Assembly: GCA_015068725.1 (NCBI GenBank)
Contig: SVKA01000016.1
Span: 1-39,961 of the forward strand
Source of the DNA: Oscillospiraceae bacterium
Lineage (GTDB): Bacteria > Bacillota > Clostridia > UBA1381 > UMGS1253
Reading direction: 5' to 3'
Length of the DNA stretch: 39,961 bases
Shown: one piece after another, positions 22,469 to 32,255 of the stretch
Position numbering within the stretch: position 1 is the stretch's first letter
How the letters are laid out: each line of letters opens with the position of its first letter
Program-made: the position numbers and the translations under genes
The notes under the pieces: model-generated
Told to the model about the DNA's origin: nothing
Databases searched by the model: none
The model's input: the letters and a program-made list of their open reading frames with translations, nothing else

Positions 22469-24045
22469 TTATTTATACATTCTGTCGTATGCGCTCTGGT
22501 ATGCTGCGAGAACATCCTTGAGACCAAGTTCATTAAGATGTGCAATAAACTCATCCCATGTAGCCTCTACGTCCTTGTTGCCAAGCACCCAGTTTTGCTG
22601 CATCTCACTGATGTATGTTGCTATGTCTGTACCCTGTGATTTCATAACACGTTTTTCTTCGGGAGTATGCTTGAATGTCGGGAATGGTGTAGCAAGCTTG
22701 AAATTGTTTTTGTAGTGCCAGAAAGCTTTCTGTGCAACTTCAGGCATAGCGCCTACCTCAGCTTCAACCAAACGAACACTTCCAAGGCCCAATGCGGCAC
22801 CCTGGCTTTCATTATACTCTGTCGGTCCACCTACATAAGCTCTTGCCTCGTCACTATAATCAGGTGTACCATCAGGATTTATCTTATGGTCAGGACCAAA
22901 CCAGAGGTTTGTTCTTCCTTCATCTGTGTACCAGTAATCAAAGAACTTCATCGTCTCTGCTATGTACTTGTTATCCTTTGAAATACCCCAGCCTGTACTT
23001 GCAATCGGGTTCCATACATTCCAGATTATCTGATCACCGTTAACATCCTTCGGAGGATCTATTGCGGAAAGTTTAAATCCGAAATAGGAATTACCAAGCT
23101 TTTCTTTTGAAAGTGTTACATCAAAGCTGAATGTCGAGCTGAGCCAGTCAACAGTCATACCACCATTGTTGTTTGCAAAAAGCTCCTCACGAGCATTATT
23201 TCTTGTATAAATTTCAGGGTCGATAAGACCTTCTTTATACCACTGTGCAATCTCTGTTATTGCTTGCTTATATTCCTCTGTTGCAACGTTACATATAACC
23301 TTGCCATCTTTTACAACATAGTTTCTGTTGTCTATGCCGAACAAACCAAGCAAGCCAAGCGGAGTCTTTGTTCTGTTAAGATACGGAATCTCATCCTTAC
23401 GACCATTGCCGTTAGGATCCTGCTCACGAAATGCCTTCATTACGTTATAGAACTCATCTTTATTTGTCGGAGCTTCAAGGCCGAGCTTATCAAGCCAGTC
23501 CTGACGAATAATCCATCCCTGTGAAGGACCTTCGATAGAAAATGTAGGTATGTAATAAAGATGTCCGTCATAAGCCTTATTCATCTCAAGGTGATCAGGA
23601 TGCTCCTGGAAATACTTATGAATATTCGGTGCATATTTTTCGACAAGGTCTTCCAGCGGAATCATAGCGCCGTCCATACCGGCCTGGTCAAGATTTGCAC
23701 CCGAACTGTGAATAATGTCCGGAAGAACATCTTCCATAAGCATTGTATTGTACGCCTGGTTTGAATCAGCCTGCGCTGCTGATGCAAGATTTGTGAGCTT
23801 AATATTTGTAAGCTCTTTTGTTTGTTGTGCAAGCAGTGAATCATTTAACCACAAACGTACACCGTTTGACTGGTGATTAAAAAGTGTAAGTTCAAGCTCC
23901 TCTGCTGATGCAAGGTAACCTTCAAGTTTTAAAACCTCATCATTAAGCTCAACACCATTTACACTACTTGTGCCGCCGCAGCCTGCAAGCATAGATACAG
24001 TCATAATGCCCGCAAGTATTGCTGCTAAAATCTTTGTTTTTTCAT
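22469..24045 (-). CDS. extracellular sugar-binding lipoprotein, 5' frameshifted copy
   Basis: About 525 residues if the frame is restored. It is a close paralog of the next gene (24222-25802) and belongs to the large LplA/YtcQ-like ABC solute-binding proteins. The real ATG is at 24045, after GTGGAGG, but the next codons hit TAG because the A-tract has six A where the paralog has seven (forward T-run 24037-24042). One added A restores the signal peptide with its LAGC lipobox. The intact frame from 24004 alone would lack the positively charged start. Causes could be sequencing error, phase variation, slippage or early decay. The rest of the frame is undamaged, which argues against long-standing loss. 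Confidence 0.8.
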
Positions 24046-24072
24046 ACTACTTTCCTCCACTTTTTTATATTA

Positions 24073-24125
24073 CGACATTCGTCGCTATCTATAATTAGCA
24101 TACAATAATGTAACTAAAAAGTCAA
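24073..24125 (-). promoter_or_regulatory. promoter and palindromic operator of the first lipoprotein gene
   Basis: TTGACT (24125-24120), 17 nt, TATGCT (24102-24097) on the - strand, then CGAC-GAAT-GTCG palindrome at 24084-24073. The palindrome occupies the same place relative to the promoter as in the paralogous gene, so it is a likely regulator site. Confidence 0.65.
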
Positions 24126-24172
24126 GTGCTTTATTTGATTTTTATTGGTTATTTTTCACTAAAATCAGACAG

Positions 24173-24205
24173 AAAAAAAGGACGCCGAAAATCAGCGTCC
24201 TTTGA
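24173..24205 (-). terminator. terminator of the second sugar-binding lipoprotein gene
   Basis: AAAGGACGC..GCGTCCTTT stem flanked by A7 and a downstream T/A tract, 17 nt after the lipoprotein stop on the - strand. Similar in sequence to the terminator of the first copy, as expected after gene duplication. Confidence 0.85.
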
Positions 24206-24221
24206 AAAAATTATCTTATTT

Positions 24222-25802
24222 TTATTTGAACATTCTGTCGTATGCAGCCTGCTGCATTGCGATAACCTCGTCTACGCCAAGTTCTTTAAGATGTGTAATA
24301 TACTCATCCCATGTAGCGTCTACGTCCTTGTTGCCCAAAAGCCAATTCTGGCGCATCTCATCCATATATGTTGATGTGTCTGTACCCTTTGACTTATTTA
24401 TACGAGTTTCTTCAGGAGTGTACTTATATGAGATACCGGGCTTTATATGCTCAACATTTTCTCTGTAATGCATATAAGCATCCTTTGCTTCCTGAGGCAT
24501 AGCGCCTACTTCAGCCTCAAGCATACGTATGCTACCGATATTAAGAGCGCCACCGATGCTTGACATATACTCTGTCGGTCCGCCTACATAAGCTCTTGCT
24601 TCGTCGCTGTAATCGGGCTTACCGTCAGCTGTTGTCTTACGGTCAGGTCCGAACCAGAGAAGAGTTCTACCTTCATCTGTAAACCAGAAATCAAAGAACT
24701 TGAGTGTCTCTGCAACATGCTTATTATCCTTTGATATACCCCAACCCTGTGACTGAAGTACAGTACGTGGTGTGTAGGACTTTGATACACCATTTACATC
24801 CTTCGGAGGATCAATTGTTACAAGCTCAAAGCCGAAATATGAATCGCCGAGTGCTTCCTTTGAAAGTGTTTCATTGTAGCTGTATGTCGAGCTGAACCAG
24901 TCAACAGTAGCACCACCATTGTTGTTTGCATAAAGCTCTTCACGGGCATTGTTTCTTGTGAAAATTTCAGGGTCGATAAGACCTTCTGCATACCACTTTG
25001 CAAGCTCTCTCATAGCATTTTTGTATTCTTCTTTCATAAAGTTAGCTACAACTTTGCCATCTTCTGTAACTTCATATGGCTGTCTGCTAACACCAAACAA
25101 TGCAAGCAAATCCCAAGGTGATTTTGTTCTGTCAAGGAACGGAATTTCGTCCTTAAGGCCGTTGCCGTTAGGATCCTGCTCTCTGAATGCCTTGAGCACA
25201 TTATAGAACTCTTCTACATTTGTAGGAGTTTCAAGACCAAGCTTCTCCATCCAGTCCTTACGAAGAATCCAACCCTCTGTAGGACCATCAAGTGAAATAG
25301 CAGGTATGTAATAAAGATGTCCGTCATAAGCCTTGCTCATTGCGATATATTCCGGATGCTCCGAAAAATATTTGTGGATGTTTGGTGCATACTCTTCGAT
25401 AAGGTCTTCAAGCGGAATCATAGCGCCATCCATGCCGGCCTGGTCAAGGTTAGCACCTGTGCTGTGGATAACATCAGGAAGAACGTCGCCCATAAGCATT
25501 GTGTTAAATGCCTGTGCCGAGTCAGCCTGACCAGCTGATGCCTGGTTGATAAGGTTAATGTTTGTTGCTTCTGCGGCAGCCTTTGTGATAGGGCCGTCAT
25601 TTTTCCACATAATTACACCATTTGACTGATGGAAGTGGAATGTCAAATCAAGTGGCTCTGCTGATGCGAGATAGCCTTCAAGGTTTTTAACCTCCTGGTT
25701 AAGCTCAACACCATTTACGCTGCTTGTACCGCCGCAGCCTGCAAGCATGGTAACTACCATAAGACCTGCGAGTACTGCTGCTAAAATTCTTGTTTTTTTC
25801 AT
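24222..25802 (-). CDS. extracellular sugar-binding lipoprotein (ABC transporter)
   Basis: 526 residues with a lipoprotein signal peptide: MKKTR start, hydrophobic core, LAGC lipobox with lipidated Cys23. The mature part is a family 1-like solute-binding protein of the LplA/YtcQ kind (WILRKDWMEKLGLETPTN, AYDGHLYYIP and WGISKDNKH segments). It should capture oligosaccharides outside the cell for an ABC permease. No permease or ATPase gene is nearby, so those parts are elsewhere. It has its own promoter, operator and terminator. Neighbouring GH106 and SGNH genes suggest a rhamnose-containing or acetylated glycan (inference). Confidence 0.9.
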   Translation of the reverse strand: MKKTRILAAVLAGLMVVTMLAGCGGTSSVNGVELNQEVKNLEGYLASAEPLDLTFHFHQSNGVIMWKNDGPITKAAAEATNINLINQASAGQADSAQAFNTMLMGDVLPDVIHSTGANLDQAGMDGAMIPLEDLIEEYAPNIHKYFSEHPEYIAMSKAYDGHLYYIPAISLDGPTEGWILRKDWMEKLGLETPTNVEEFYNVLKAFREQDPNGNGLKDEIPFLDRTKSPWDLLALFGVSRQPYEVTEDGKVVANFMKEEYKNAMRELAKWYAEGLIDPEIFTRNNAREELYANNNGGATVDWFSSTYSYNETLSKEALGDSYFGFELVTIDPPKDVNGVSKSYTPRTVLQSQGWGISKDNKHVAETLKFFDFWFTDEGRTLLWFGPDRKTTADGKPDYSDEARAYVGGPTEYMSSIGGALNIGSIRMLEAEVGAMPQEAKDAYMHYRENVEHIKPGISYKYTPEETRINKSKGTDTSTYMDEMRQNWLLGNKDVDATWDEYITHLKELGVDEVIAMQQAAYDRMFK

Positions 25803-25829
25803 ACTCTTTCCTCCGTCTCTTTTTTTGTT

Positions 25830-25883
25830 ATGACATTAGTCATCACGTATAATAAGAATACTATATATTGGGTTCAAAGTCAA
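25830..25883 (-). promoter_or_regulatory. promoter and palindromic operator of the second lipoprotein gene
   Basis: TTGACT (25883-25878), 17 nt, TATTCT (25860-25855), then perfect palindrome ATGAC-TAAT-GTCAT at 25843-25830 on the - strand. The GAC(N)AATGTC core is shared with the operator of the paralog. Confidence 0.7.
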
Positions 25884-25937
25884 GTATTTTTGCAAAAAAA
25901 GTTAGCTACAAAAGTACATTTTTTGTAGTTTTCAACC

Positions 25938-25971
25938 AAAAAAAGGCGGAAGTAGGATTACTCCCACCTCC
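25938..25971 (-). terminator. terminator of the SGNH hydrolase gene
   Basis: On the - strand GGAGGTGGGA pairs with TCCTACTTCC (two G-U pairs) around a 4-nt loop, then GCC and T7. The wobbles pair only in the - strand RNA. Confidence 0.8.
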
Positions 25972-25985
25972 ATCCTTATCAGTTA

Positions 25986-28838
25986 TTACTTTTTTTCAGA
26001 AATTACAATCTCTGCAAGCGAATTCCACACATTTGTGTTATTTCCGTAGCCCTTGTATTTTACATATCTTGCACTTACGCCACCGAGGTCAAAACCTTCA
26101 AGGTTGCCGGTTGCATATGTGCCACTCGTTTCCGTTTTCTCAATTACAGGTGTATAATTTGTTCCGTCCTCTGAAACGTCTACAGCAAACTTATACTTTC
26201 TCTGATCGCCTTTAAGAAAGGAAAAATACACTTTGTCAAGAGTATATGTCTTTCCAAGGTCATATATTCCCCATGCCTCAACGTCGCCTTCGCTTGAAAC
26301 ACCCCAATATGTGTCATATGAGCCATCATGGCTTGCTGCAATCTGTCTTTGAGGGTTTGCCTCTGCTCCGCTCTGAGTAGACTCTTTGATAGCAATCGCA
26401 TTTGCTACTTTAAGAGCTTCCTGAGATGCAATATCTGTAATTCTTACCTGCTGTGCAATATCAATCCATTCAACCTTACGTCCAAGGTTTTCAGCTACGA
26501 AACGTACCGGAATCACAAATCTGCCGTCAATTATCATAGCGGGAACGTCAAGTTCAACAGCTTTATCATTTACATAAACAGTCTTTTGATTTTCTGTAAT
26601 AACAATCTTTGTCTTTCCGTCATCAGCTGTTGCAGTAGCCGTTGCCTCATCCCACGAAACAGTTGCCTTCATAGCCTCCAGAAGCGCACGCATAGGAATT
26701 AGTGTTCTGCCATCTACGATTGTGGGCGGCACGTCTGATTCAAGGAATTTATTGTTATAATATACTGTTATAGCGCTCTCGGCATCGCCCTTGAACGGAA
26801 TTACTGAATATGTTCTTGAAATTCCCAAAGGTGATGTAACCTTAATCTTCGCCGCCGAACCAAAGCCCTTTGATGGTGTAATTTCAACGTCAAGTGCCGG
26901 GTCAATCGGTGCAGCCTCAACTACAATACTTGCTTCATCGGGAGCAGGTGCATTACATTCCAAAACATTTTGTTTAAAGTCCTTTACCGCAGCTCCTGCA
27001 ACTACGATTGCATTAAGTGTCGGAACAGGGTCGTGCTTGATGTTGATTGTGTATGTCTTGTCGCCTGCCTTTACAATAGCTTTTCCACCGATTGCACTTG
27101 CCTGTGTAATCTGCACACCCTCTTTGCCGCCTGATGTTATATACGGAACCTTTGTCTGATATCTTGAAATGTGATAGTCAAATTCACCCGACTCTGCGCC
27201 CTCAGCAACAATCTGTGTATAAGGTGTACCATTTAACTCATTCTGTGTAGGAATTGCAACTGTATTTGCCGGCAATTCATAGTCAACTACAACTGCCTCA
27301 ACCTGACCGTCAGAAGCCTTCTTGTTTGAAGGCGCAATCACAACATTGATTTCCTTCGGTTTATTCGCTTTGCGTGCCATTTCCTCATACTCTACAAAGC
27401 TGTCAAGACGATCTTTTTCGCCGAGCTTTTTGTCATACCATGCCTGAATTTTCTTTATATCCTCTTCCGATGCAGTCTTACTGTTCTTTCTCAACCATTC
27501 CTTACCGGCTTTGAGAAGATCATCAGTTGTCTTCATCTGCATATTAAAGCCTGCGTATGTACCAGTTGCAAGAATACCCTTCTGCTCATCTGTGTATACA
27601 AAATAACGATCTTTATATTCTTCTGCATGACGTTGATTTGCGATGCCAAGTACCTGCAAAGCCTGTTGCTGACCAGGGTTGTTTTCCTTATCAGCGATGT
27701 TTACGCCTTTTTCAAGCTCATCTGCACTTACACTTGTAACAACTTTATTGTTCATCTTGATATCATAGATACCACTTTCAAGACCTTTTACGCGGATAAT
27801 TTCGCGGTTCAAATCCTCTGTAATCGGTATATACTCTTCAACTCTTCTGTATACGCTGTCTACGCCTATCGGAAGAGCGTTTGCTTTGTAGCTGTAAGAG
27901 ATGTTTTTACCACTTACCGAAACGCCCGAAACATTGGCATTTGATGCACTTATTGTGGGTTTGTCTTGTGTAAGGTCAATATCCACTGTTGCAACCTCAC
28001 CTGTTTCACCCTGCGCCTTCAAAAATGCGTATGTCTTTATGTAATGTCCGAGGTCATCTGCGTGTATTCTGTCGGAAACAAAACAGAAATACGGATTTTT
28101 TTCAAGGTTGTACTGTGTAACTATAAGCTGGGGTGTATTTACATCAACAAACTCAATGTCATACTCTTTTGCAAGGTCAAAAAGCAAAGAACCCGCCTTA
28201 CGCATAACGTTGTTCATATCAGGTGAATTATCATTAGGCGATTCATCTACCCACTCGTCAAACATGGGAGGTGTTACCAAAATGATATCGTTTACGCCTC
28301 TTTGCTTGATTGCTTCGATAAGAGCGCGACATCTTTTTTCATATCTTTTCATTGTTTCGTTGTGCGAAGCCTGGAAAGAAGATTCAAGCTGCTTGTCCGG
28401 GAAATACAATCTGCGGTTCATATCATTTGCACCAAGCATAATTACTATCTTGGTATACTTTGTGTTGTAGTTGAATACATCACGACCAAGACGGTCAAAC
28501 GCTTCCTGTGTATCGTCCGAGTTTACACCCTTGTTAAAGTATGAGAACTTTATATTGGGGTATCTTGTTGTATAATAGTTAAAAATGTTTTTAAAATAGC
28601 TTCCGCCATATGTGATACTGTCGCCGATGAATGCAACCTTATCGCCATCCTTGAACTGTGCAACAGTGCCTATCATATCGGCGCCAACCACTCTCGGATA
28701 TTCTACTGTACCCGATGTCTGATTTGGCTTTGACCACTTTGCAGCAGCCACGTCAGACGCACTTGCAAAAATTGCATTTGGCAATACCAAAGCAAGCACA
28801 AGCAAGGCTGTGATTACTTTTCTTAGTTGTTTTTTCAT
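25986..28838 (-). CDS. secreted SGNH/GDSL hydrolase with stalk and CBM32-like domains
   Basis: 950 residues. The signal peptide covers residues 1 to about 27. An SGNH/GDSL esterase domain follows (nucleophile Ser74 in GDSITYGG, LGANDMNRR block, SDRIHADDLGH block with the catalytic Asp/His), then a long helical and beta linker region. A copper-amine-oxidase-N-like stalk domain lies around 690-800 (NNKFLESDVPP, DGRTLIPMRAL). A discoidin/CBM32-like carbohydrate-binding domain occupies about 815-950 (HDGSYDTYWG, YDLGKTYTLDKVYF). It probably removes acyl groups from a polysaccharide outside the cell. No anchor motif is seen at the C-terminus. Confidence 0.85.
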   Translation of the reverse strand: MKKQLRKVITALLVLALVLPNAIFASASDVAAAKWSKPNQTSGTVEYPRVVGADMIGTVAQFKDGDKVAFIGDSITYGGSYFKNIFNYYTTRYPNIKFSYFNKGVNSDDTQEAFDRLGRDVFNYNTKYTKIVIMLGANDMNRRLYFPDKQLESSFQASHNETMKRYEKRCRALIEAIKQRGVNDIILVTPPMFDEWVDESPNDNSPDMNNVMRKAGSLLFDLAKEYDIEFVDVNTPQLIVTQYNLEKNPYFCFVSDRIHADDLGHYIKTYAFLKAQGETGEVATVDIDLTQDKPTISASNANVSGVSVSGKNISYSYKANALPIGVDSVYRRVEEYIPITEDLNREIIRVKGLESGIYDIKMNNKVVTSVSADELEKGVNIADKENNPGQQQALQVLGIANQRHAEEYKDRYFVYTDEQKGILATGTYAGFNMQMKTTDDLLKAGKEWLRKNSKTASEEDIKKIQAWYDKKLGEKDRLDSFVEYEEMARKANKPKEINVVIAPSNKKASDGQVEAVVVDYELPANTVAIPTQNELNGTPYTQIVAEGAESGEFDYHISRYQTKVPYITSGGKEGVQITQASAIGGKAIVKAGDKTYTINIKHDPVPTLNAIVVAGAAVKDFKQNVLECNAPAPDEASIVVEAAPIDPALDVEITPSKGFGSAAKIKVTSPLGISRTYSVIPFKGDAESAITVYYNNKFLESDVPPTIVDGRTLIPMRALLEAMKATVSWDEATATATADDGKTKIVITENQKTVYVNDKAVELDVPAMIIDGRFVIPVRFVAENLGRKVEWIDIAQQVRITDIASQEALKVANAIAIKESTQSGAEANPQRQIAASHDGSYDTYWGVSSEGDVEAWGIYDLGKTYTLDKVYFSFLKGDQRKYKFAVDVSEDGTNYTPVIEKTETSGTYATGNLEGFDLGGVSARYVKYKGYGNNTNVWNSLAEIVISEKK

Positions 28839-28857
28839 GTAAACCTCTCCCTTTTGT

Positions 28858-28900
28858 TAATATTTGATATTAGTATATACCACGCTTACTCAAAAATCAA
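28858..28900 (-). promoter_or_regulatory. promoter and palindromic operator of the SGNH hydrolase gene
   Basis: TTGATT (28900-28895), 17 nt, TATACT (28877-28872), overlapping perfect palindrome TAATAT-caa-ATATTA (28872-28858) on the - strand. The 320-nt region between this gene and the GH106 gene holds these two divergent promoters and the GH106 leader, nothing else recognised. Confidence 0.65.
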
Positions 28901-29021
28901 GCTTTTTGTGCAAATTATATAATTATTTCGGCAAATACGGATATATGTTTAATAAACAAATAACAAATGCAATTTATATAAAAAAGCATTTTTGTGCCCT
29001 GTAAAAAACAGCCTTCTTATC

Positions 29022-29051
29022 TTGACAACAGTAGCTTTTGTAGTGTATTAT
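29022..29051 (+). promoter_or_regulatory. promoter of the GH106-like gene
   Basis: TTGACA 29022-29027, 18-nt spacer, TATTAT 29046-29051. The predicted start near 29058 leaves a leader of about 110 nt. Confidence 0.65.
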
Positions 29052-29073
29052 TAATTTGGTAACATTTATATTA

Positions 29074-29126
29074 ACAGTATAGATTGTTTCAGGCTGATTT
29101 TCTTTAGACTATACTGTCTTTTTTTT
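29074..29126 (+). promoter_or_regulatory. leader hairpin with T-run (putative attenuator) before the GH106 gene
   Basis: Perfect 9-bp inverted repeat ACAGTATAG (29074-29082) / CTATACTGT (29109-29117) with a 26-nt loop, followed by C and T8 (29119-29126). It lies between promoter and start codon, so it would end transcription early unless opposed. Confidence 0.6.
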
Positions 29127-29169
29127 ATAAAAAATAAACTTTTATTTTTGCGGAAAGGATTTGAATAAT

Positions 29170-31893
29170 TTGAGCAAAAACTTTGAAAACATCGACAACA
29201 AATACCGTCCTATACCCTTTTGGTCGTGGAACACAAAGCTTGAAGCCGAAGAAACAAAAAGGCAAATAAATAAAATGAACGAAGTCGGCATCGGCGGCTT
29301 TTTTATGCACGCCCGCGGCGGCCTTACTACCGAATATATGGGCGAAGAATGGTTTGACAATGTTTCGGCAAGTATAGAAGAAGCTAAAAAGCTCGGTATG
29401 TCAGCATGGGCATACGACGAAAACGGCTGGCCATCGGGCTTTGGTGATGGTATGGTCAACGGGCTCGGATTAGATTATCAGCAAAAATATTTGCGCGTCG
29501 AAGATGGTGAAAAGCAAAACGAATATACAATCTGTAACATAAACGGAAAGCACTATTATTTTGATGTAAATCCGTTTTATGTAGACACATTAAGCGCAGA
29601 GGTAACAAAGGAATTTATCGACAAAATTTATGTTCCCTACTACGAAAAATTCGGCACCTCTTTTGCAGGATTTTTTACGGATGAGCCACAAATATCACGA
29701 AACGGAATCCCGTGGAGTTTCACTCTTCCCGAAGAGTACAAAAAAGCTTATGGCGAGGACATTTATCCGATTTTGCCCGAGCTTTTCTATGAAATCGGCG
29801 ATTATAAAAATAGCCGTATGAAATTCTGGAAGCTTGTTACCGATTTGTTTTCAAAAAACTTTATGAAACAGATTTATGATTGGTGCGAGGAGCACGGACT
29901 TAGTCTTACAGGACATATGGTTTTGGAGCAAAGCCTTCTTTCCCAACTCGATTCAAACGGTGCCGTTATGCCCCACTATGAATACTTTACCATTCCCGGC
30001 ATTGACTGGCTCGGCCGTCCGATTGGCGATTCACTTATAGGTTGCCAGCTTGGAAGCGTTGCTCAGCAGCTCGGCAAAAAGCAGGTGCTTGCAGAGGATT
30101 TTGCCCTATGTGGTCATAATGTAAATTTCGGCGAGCTAAGACGCATTTTCGAGTGGCAGATGGTTCGCGGAATTACGCTTATGTGTCAGCATCTTGAAGG
30201 TTATTCGCTCGAGGGCATCAGAAAAAGGGATTATCCCCCTGCTATGTATTATCAGCAGCCGTGGTGGGACGAATACAAAACCTTTGTCGACTCTATGTCA
30301 AGAATTGGTATGATTATGTCAGAAGGAAAAGTTGTTTGCGATACACTTTTACTTCATCCGCAATCATCGGCATGGATACTTTATAACGCAGGCGATACGG
30401 CAGCGATTGACGAGCTTAATGACAAATTTGTAAAAACTATAAACGAGCTTGAAGAAAAGCACATATTGTTTCACCTTGGCGACGAAACTATTATGGAGCG
30501 CCATGCCAAAGTTTTTGGAAACAAACTTGTAATTGGTCAGCAAAGCTATGACAAAATAATACTTCCTGAGTACATAGATTTTCTGCCGTCAACAAAGGCT
30601 CTTTTAGAAGAATACACCAAAAATGGCGGTATAATCACAACAGTTGATGCTCTGCCCGCAAACGATATAATCGATAACAAAAACATAACATACACAAAGC
30701 GTATATATAACGATTTTGACATTCACTATTTTGTGAACTCGACACCACAAGAGCAGAAAGCATACATATCAAAGGGCAATAAATGCGTCGATATTAAAAC
30801 AGGTGAGCTTGTTGATTTTGATGGAAATTATACATTTGCGCCATTTGACAGTATTGTTATATACGACGACAGAAAAAATGAACCAAGGGTGTTAGCTGCA
30901 AAAGACAACAAGGCAAATCCACTTGATATAGACGGTGTGTGGAAAGTATGCTCTTCAAGCGAAAACGTAATAACTCTTGATTTTTGCGATTATTATTTTG
31001 ACGGAGAATTGATTGAGAAAAACGGATATGTTTTAAACATTCAAAATCGTGCTTGCAGCCTTGAAAAAACAGTCGAGATAAAATGCGTTTACACCGCAGA
31101 TATCAAAACCATTCCCGAAAAGCTTTATCTTGTTTGCGAAAAGCCAAATCAATATGACATTTTCGTAAACGGCTTGTCAGCAGATAAAACAGACTGTGGA
31201 TATATCGTAGATAGCTCATTCAGAAAAATTGATATTTCAAAATTAGTACATGAAGGTAAAAATGAAATAACGCTTATATGCAATTTCTCTCAATCTAAAA
31301 AAGTTTATGAAAACCTTAAAAAAGCACTTATTTTTGAGAGCGAAAGAAACAAGCTTTCTTATGATATGGAAATCGAGCCAATTTATCTTTGCGGTAATTT
31401 CGGTGTGTATGCAAAAAATGAGTTTACAAGCCTTGATAAAGATGCAATTCGTACAAAAGATGGTTTTTATATCGGAAAGCCCGCAAAAGAAATAACATTA
31501 AAAAATATCGAGCAACAGGGCTTTTTATTCTTCGCAGGAAGAACGAAGCTTACACGCGAATTTGATATTTCAGACAAGAACTGCAAGCTTGTTTTTGATA
31601 AAACAGGCGTAAATGCAATCAACATTTTTGTAAACGACAATTTTGTCGACACGCTTTTATGGGCACCGCTCGAGTGTGATATTTCACCTTATGTAAAAGA
31701 AGGTAAAAACACAATAACGCTTGAGGTTGTAAATAACCTTCGCAATATGCTTGGACCGCACCATCTAAAAGAAGGCGAAGCGCTCAGCGTATCTCCCCGC
31801 CAATTCTTTAAAGAAAAATGTTTCTGGGCAGCCGAACCCGAAAAAACGTGGGACGACGATTACTGCTTTGTAGAGGTAAGTCTTATAAAATAA
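29170..31893 (+). CDS. GH106-like glycoside hydrolase (alpha-L-rhamnosidase family)
   Basis: About 907 residues. Start TTG 29170 is chosen because GGAAAGGA lies 10 nt upstream; TTG 29161 is only 1 nt from that site. The N-terminal part shows the GH106 pattern: PFWSWN, GIGGFFMHARGGL, YDENGWPSG, then FTDEPQ and a HMVLEQ segment of the barrel. A C-terminal beta-sandwich with NAINIFVND and EVVNNLRN segments ends the protein. There is no signal peptide, so it should act on imported oligosaccharides. GH106 enzymes release L-rhamnose from rhamnogalacturonan or other rhamnosides; the exact substrate is not shown by the sequence. Confidence 0.82.
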   Translation: MSKNFENIDNKYRPIPFWSWNTKLEAEETKRQINKMNEVGIGGFFMHARGGLTTEYMGEEWFDNVSASIEEAKKLGMSAWAYDENGWPSGFGDGMVNGLGLDYQQKYLRVEDGEKQNEYTICNINGKHYYFDVNPFYVDTLSAEVTKEFIDKIYVPYYEKFGTSFAGFFTDEPQISRNGIPWSFTLPEEYKKAYGEDIYPILPELFYEIGDYKNSRMKFWKLVTDLFSKNFMKQIYDWCEEHGLSLTGHMVLEQSLLSQLDSNGAVMPHYEYFTIPGIDWLGRPIGDSLIGCQLGSVAQQLGKKQVLAEDFALCGHNVNFGELRRIFEWQMVRGITLMCQHLEGYSLEGIRKRDYPPAMYYQQPWWDEYKTFVDSMSRIGMIMSEGKVVCDTLLLHPQSSAWILYNAGDTAAIDELNDKFVKTINELEEKHILFHLGDETIMERHAKVFGNKLVIGQQSYDKIILPEYIDFLPSTKALLEEYTKNGGIITTVDALPANDIIDNKNITYTKRIYNDFDIHYFVNSTPQEQKAYISKGNKCVDIKTGELVDFDGNYTFAPFDSIVIYDDRKNEPRVLAAKDNKANPLDIDGVWKVCSSSENVITLDFCDYYFDGELIEKNGYVLNIQNRACSLEKTVEIKCVYTADIKTIPEKLYLVCEKPNQYDIFVNGLSADKTDCGYIVDSSFRKIDISKLVHEGKNEITLICNFSQSKKVYENLKKALIFESERNKLSYDMEIEPIYLCGNFGVYAKNEFTSLDKDAIRTKDGFYIGKPAKEITLKNIEQQGFLFFAGRTKLTREFDISDKNCKLVFDKTGVNAINIFVNDNFVDTLLWAPLECDISPYVKEGKNTITLEVVNNLRNMLGPHHLKEGEALSVSPRQFFKEKCFWAAEPEKTWDDDYCFVEVSLIK

Positions 31894-31902
31894 TCCAAAA
31901 TC

Positions 31903-31928
31903 AAAAGAGCCGAAATCGGCTCTTTTTT
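31903..31928 (+). terminator. terminator of the GH106-like gene
   Basis: GAGCCGA (31907-31913) / TCGGCTC (31916-31922), then T6. Strong intrinsic terminator just after the stop. Confidence 0.85.
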
Positions 31929-31991
31929 GTTCTTAAAAACCTCCCCCTGACATATACAAATACTAAGGAATGTTTTTAAGGGGGAGTTGTT

Positions 31992-32255
31992 TTGAACAGC
32001 TACATCGAATCACGTGTTATTGATTTTGCAAACTATATCATAGAAAAAGAGGCTACCGTTCGTGCTACGGCAAAGCATTTTAATATCAGCAAAAGTACAG
32101 TACACAAGGACGTTACCCAAAGACTAAAACACATAAACCTTTCATTGTATACAGAGGTCAAAAAAATCCTTGACAAAAACAAGGCGCAACGCCACATAAG
32201 AGGCGGAATGGCAACAAAAATAAAATACCAAAAAAAATCTGCCGCAGAAAGCTAA
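31992..32255 (+). CDS. spoIIID: sporulation transcriptional regulator SpoIIID
   Basis: 87 residues, the usual SpoIIID length. A helix-turn-helix at about residues 20-45 (VRATAKHFNISKSTVHKDVTQRL) is followed by the conserved basic RHIRGGMATKIKYQ tail. SpoIIID is a mother-cell regulator acting with sigma E. It begins with TTG, 5 nt after GGGGGAG. It converges on pflA with a shared terminator. A clear sigma E promoter was not identified, though a CATATACAAAT-like stretch lies near 31951. Confidence 0.96.
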   Translation: MNSYIESRVIDFANYIIEKEATVRATAKHFNISKSTVHKDVTQRLKHINLSLYTEVKKILDKNKAQRHIRGGMATKIKYQKKSAAES

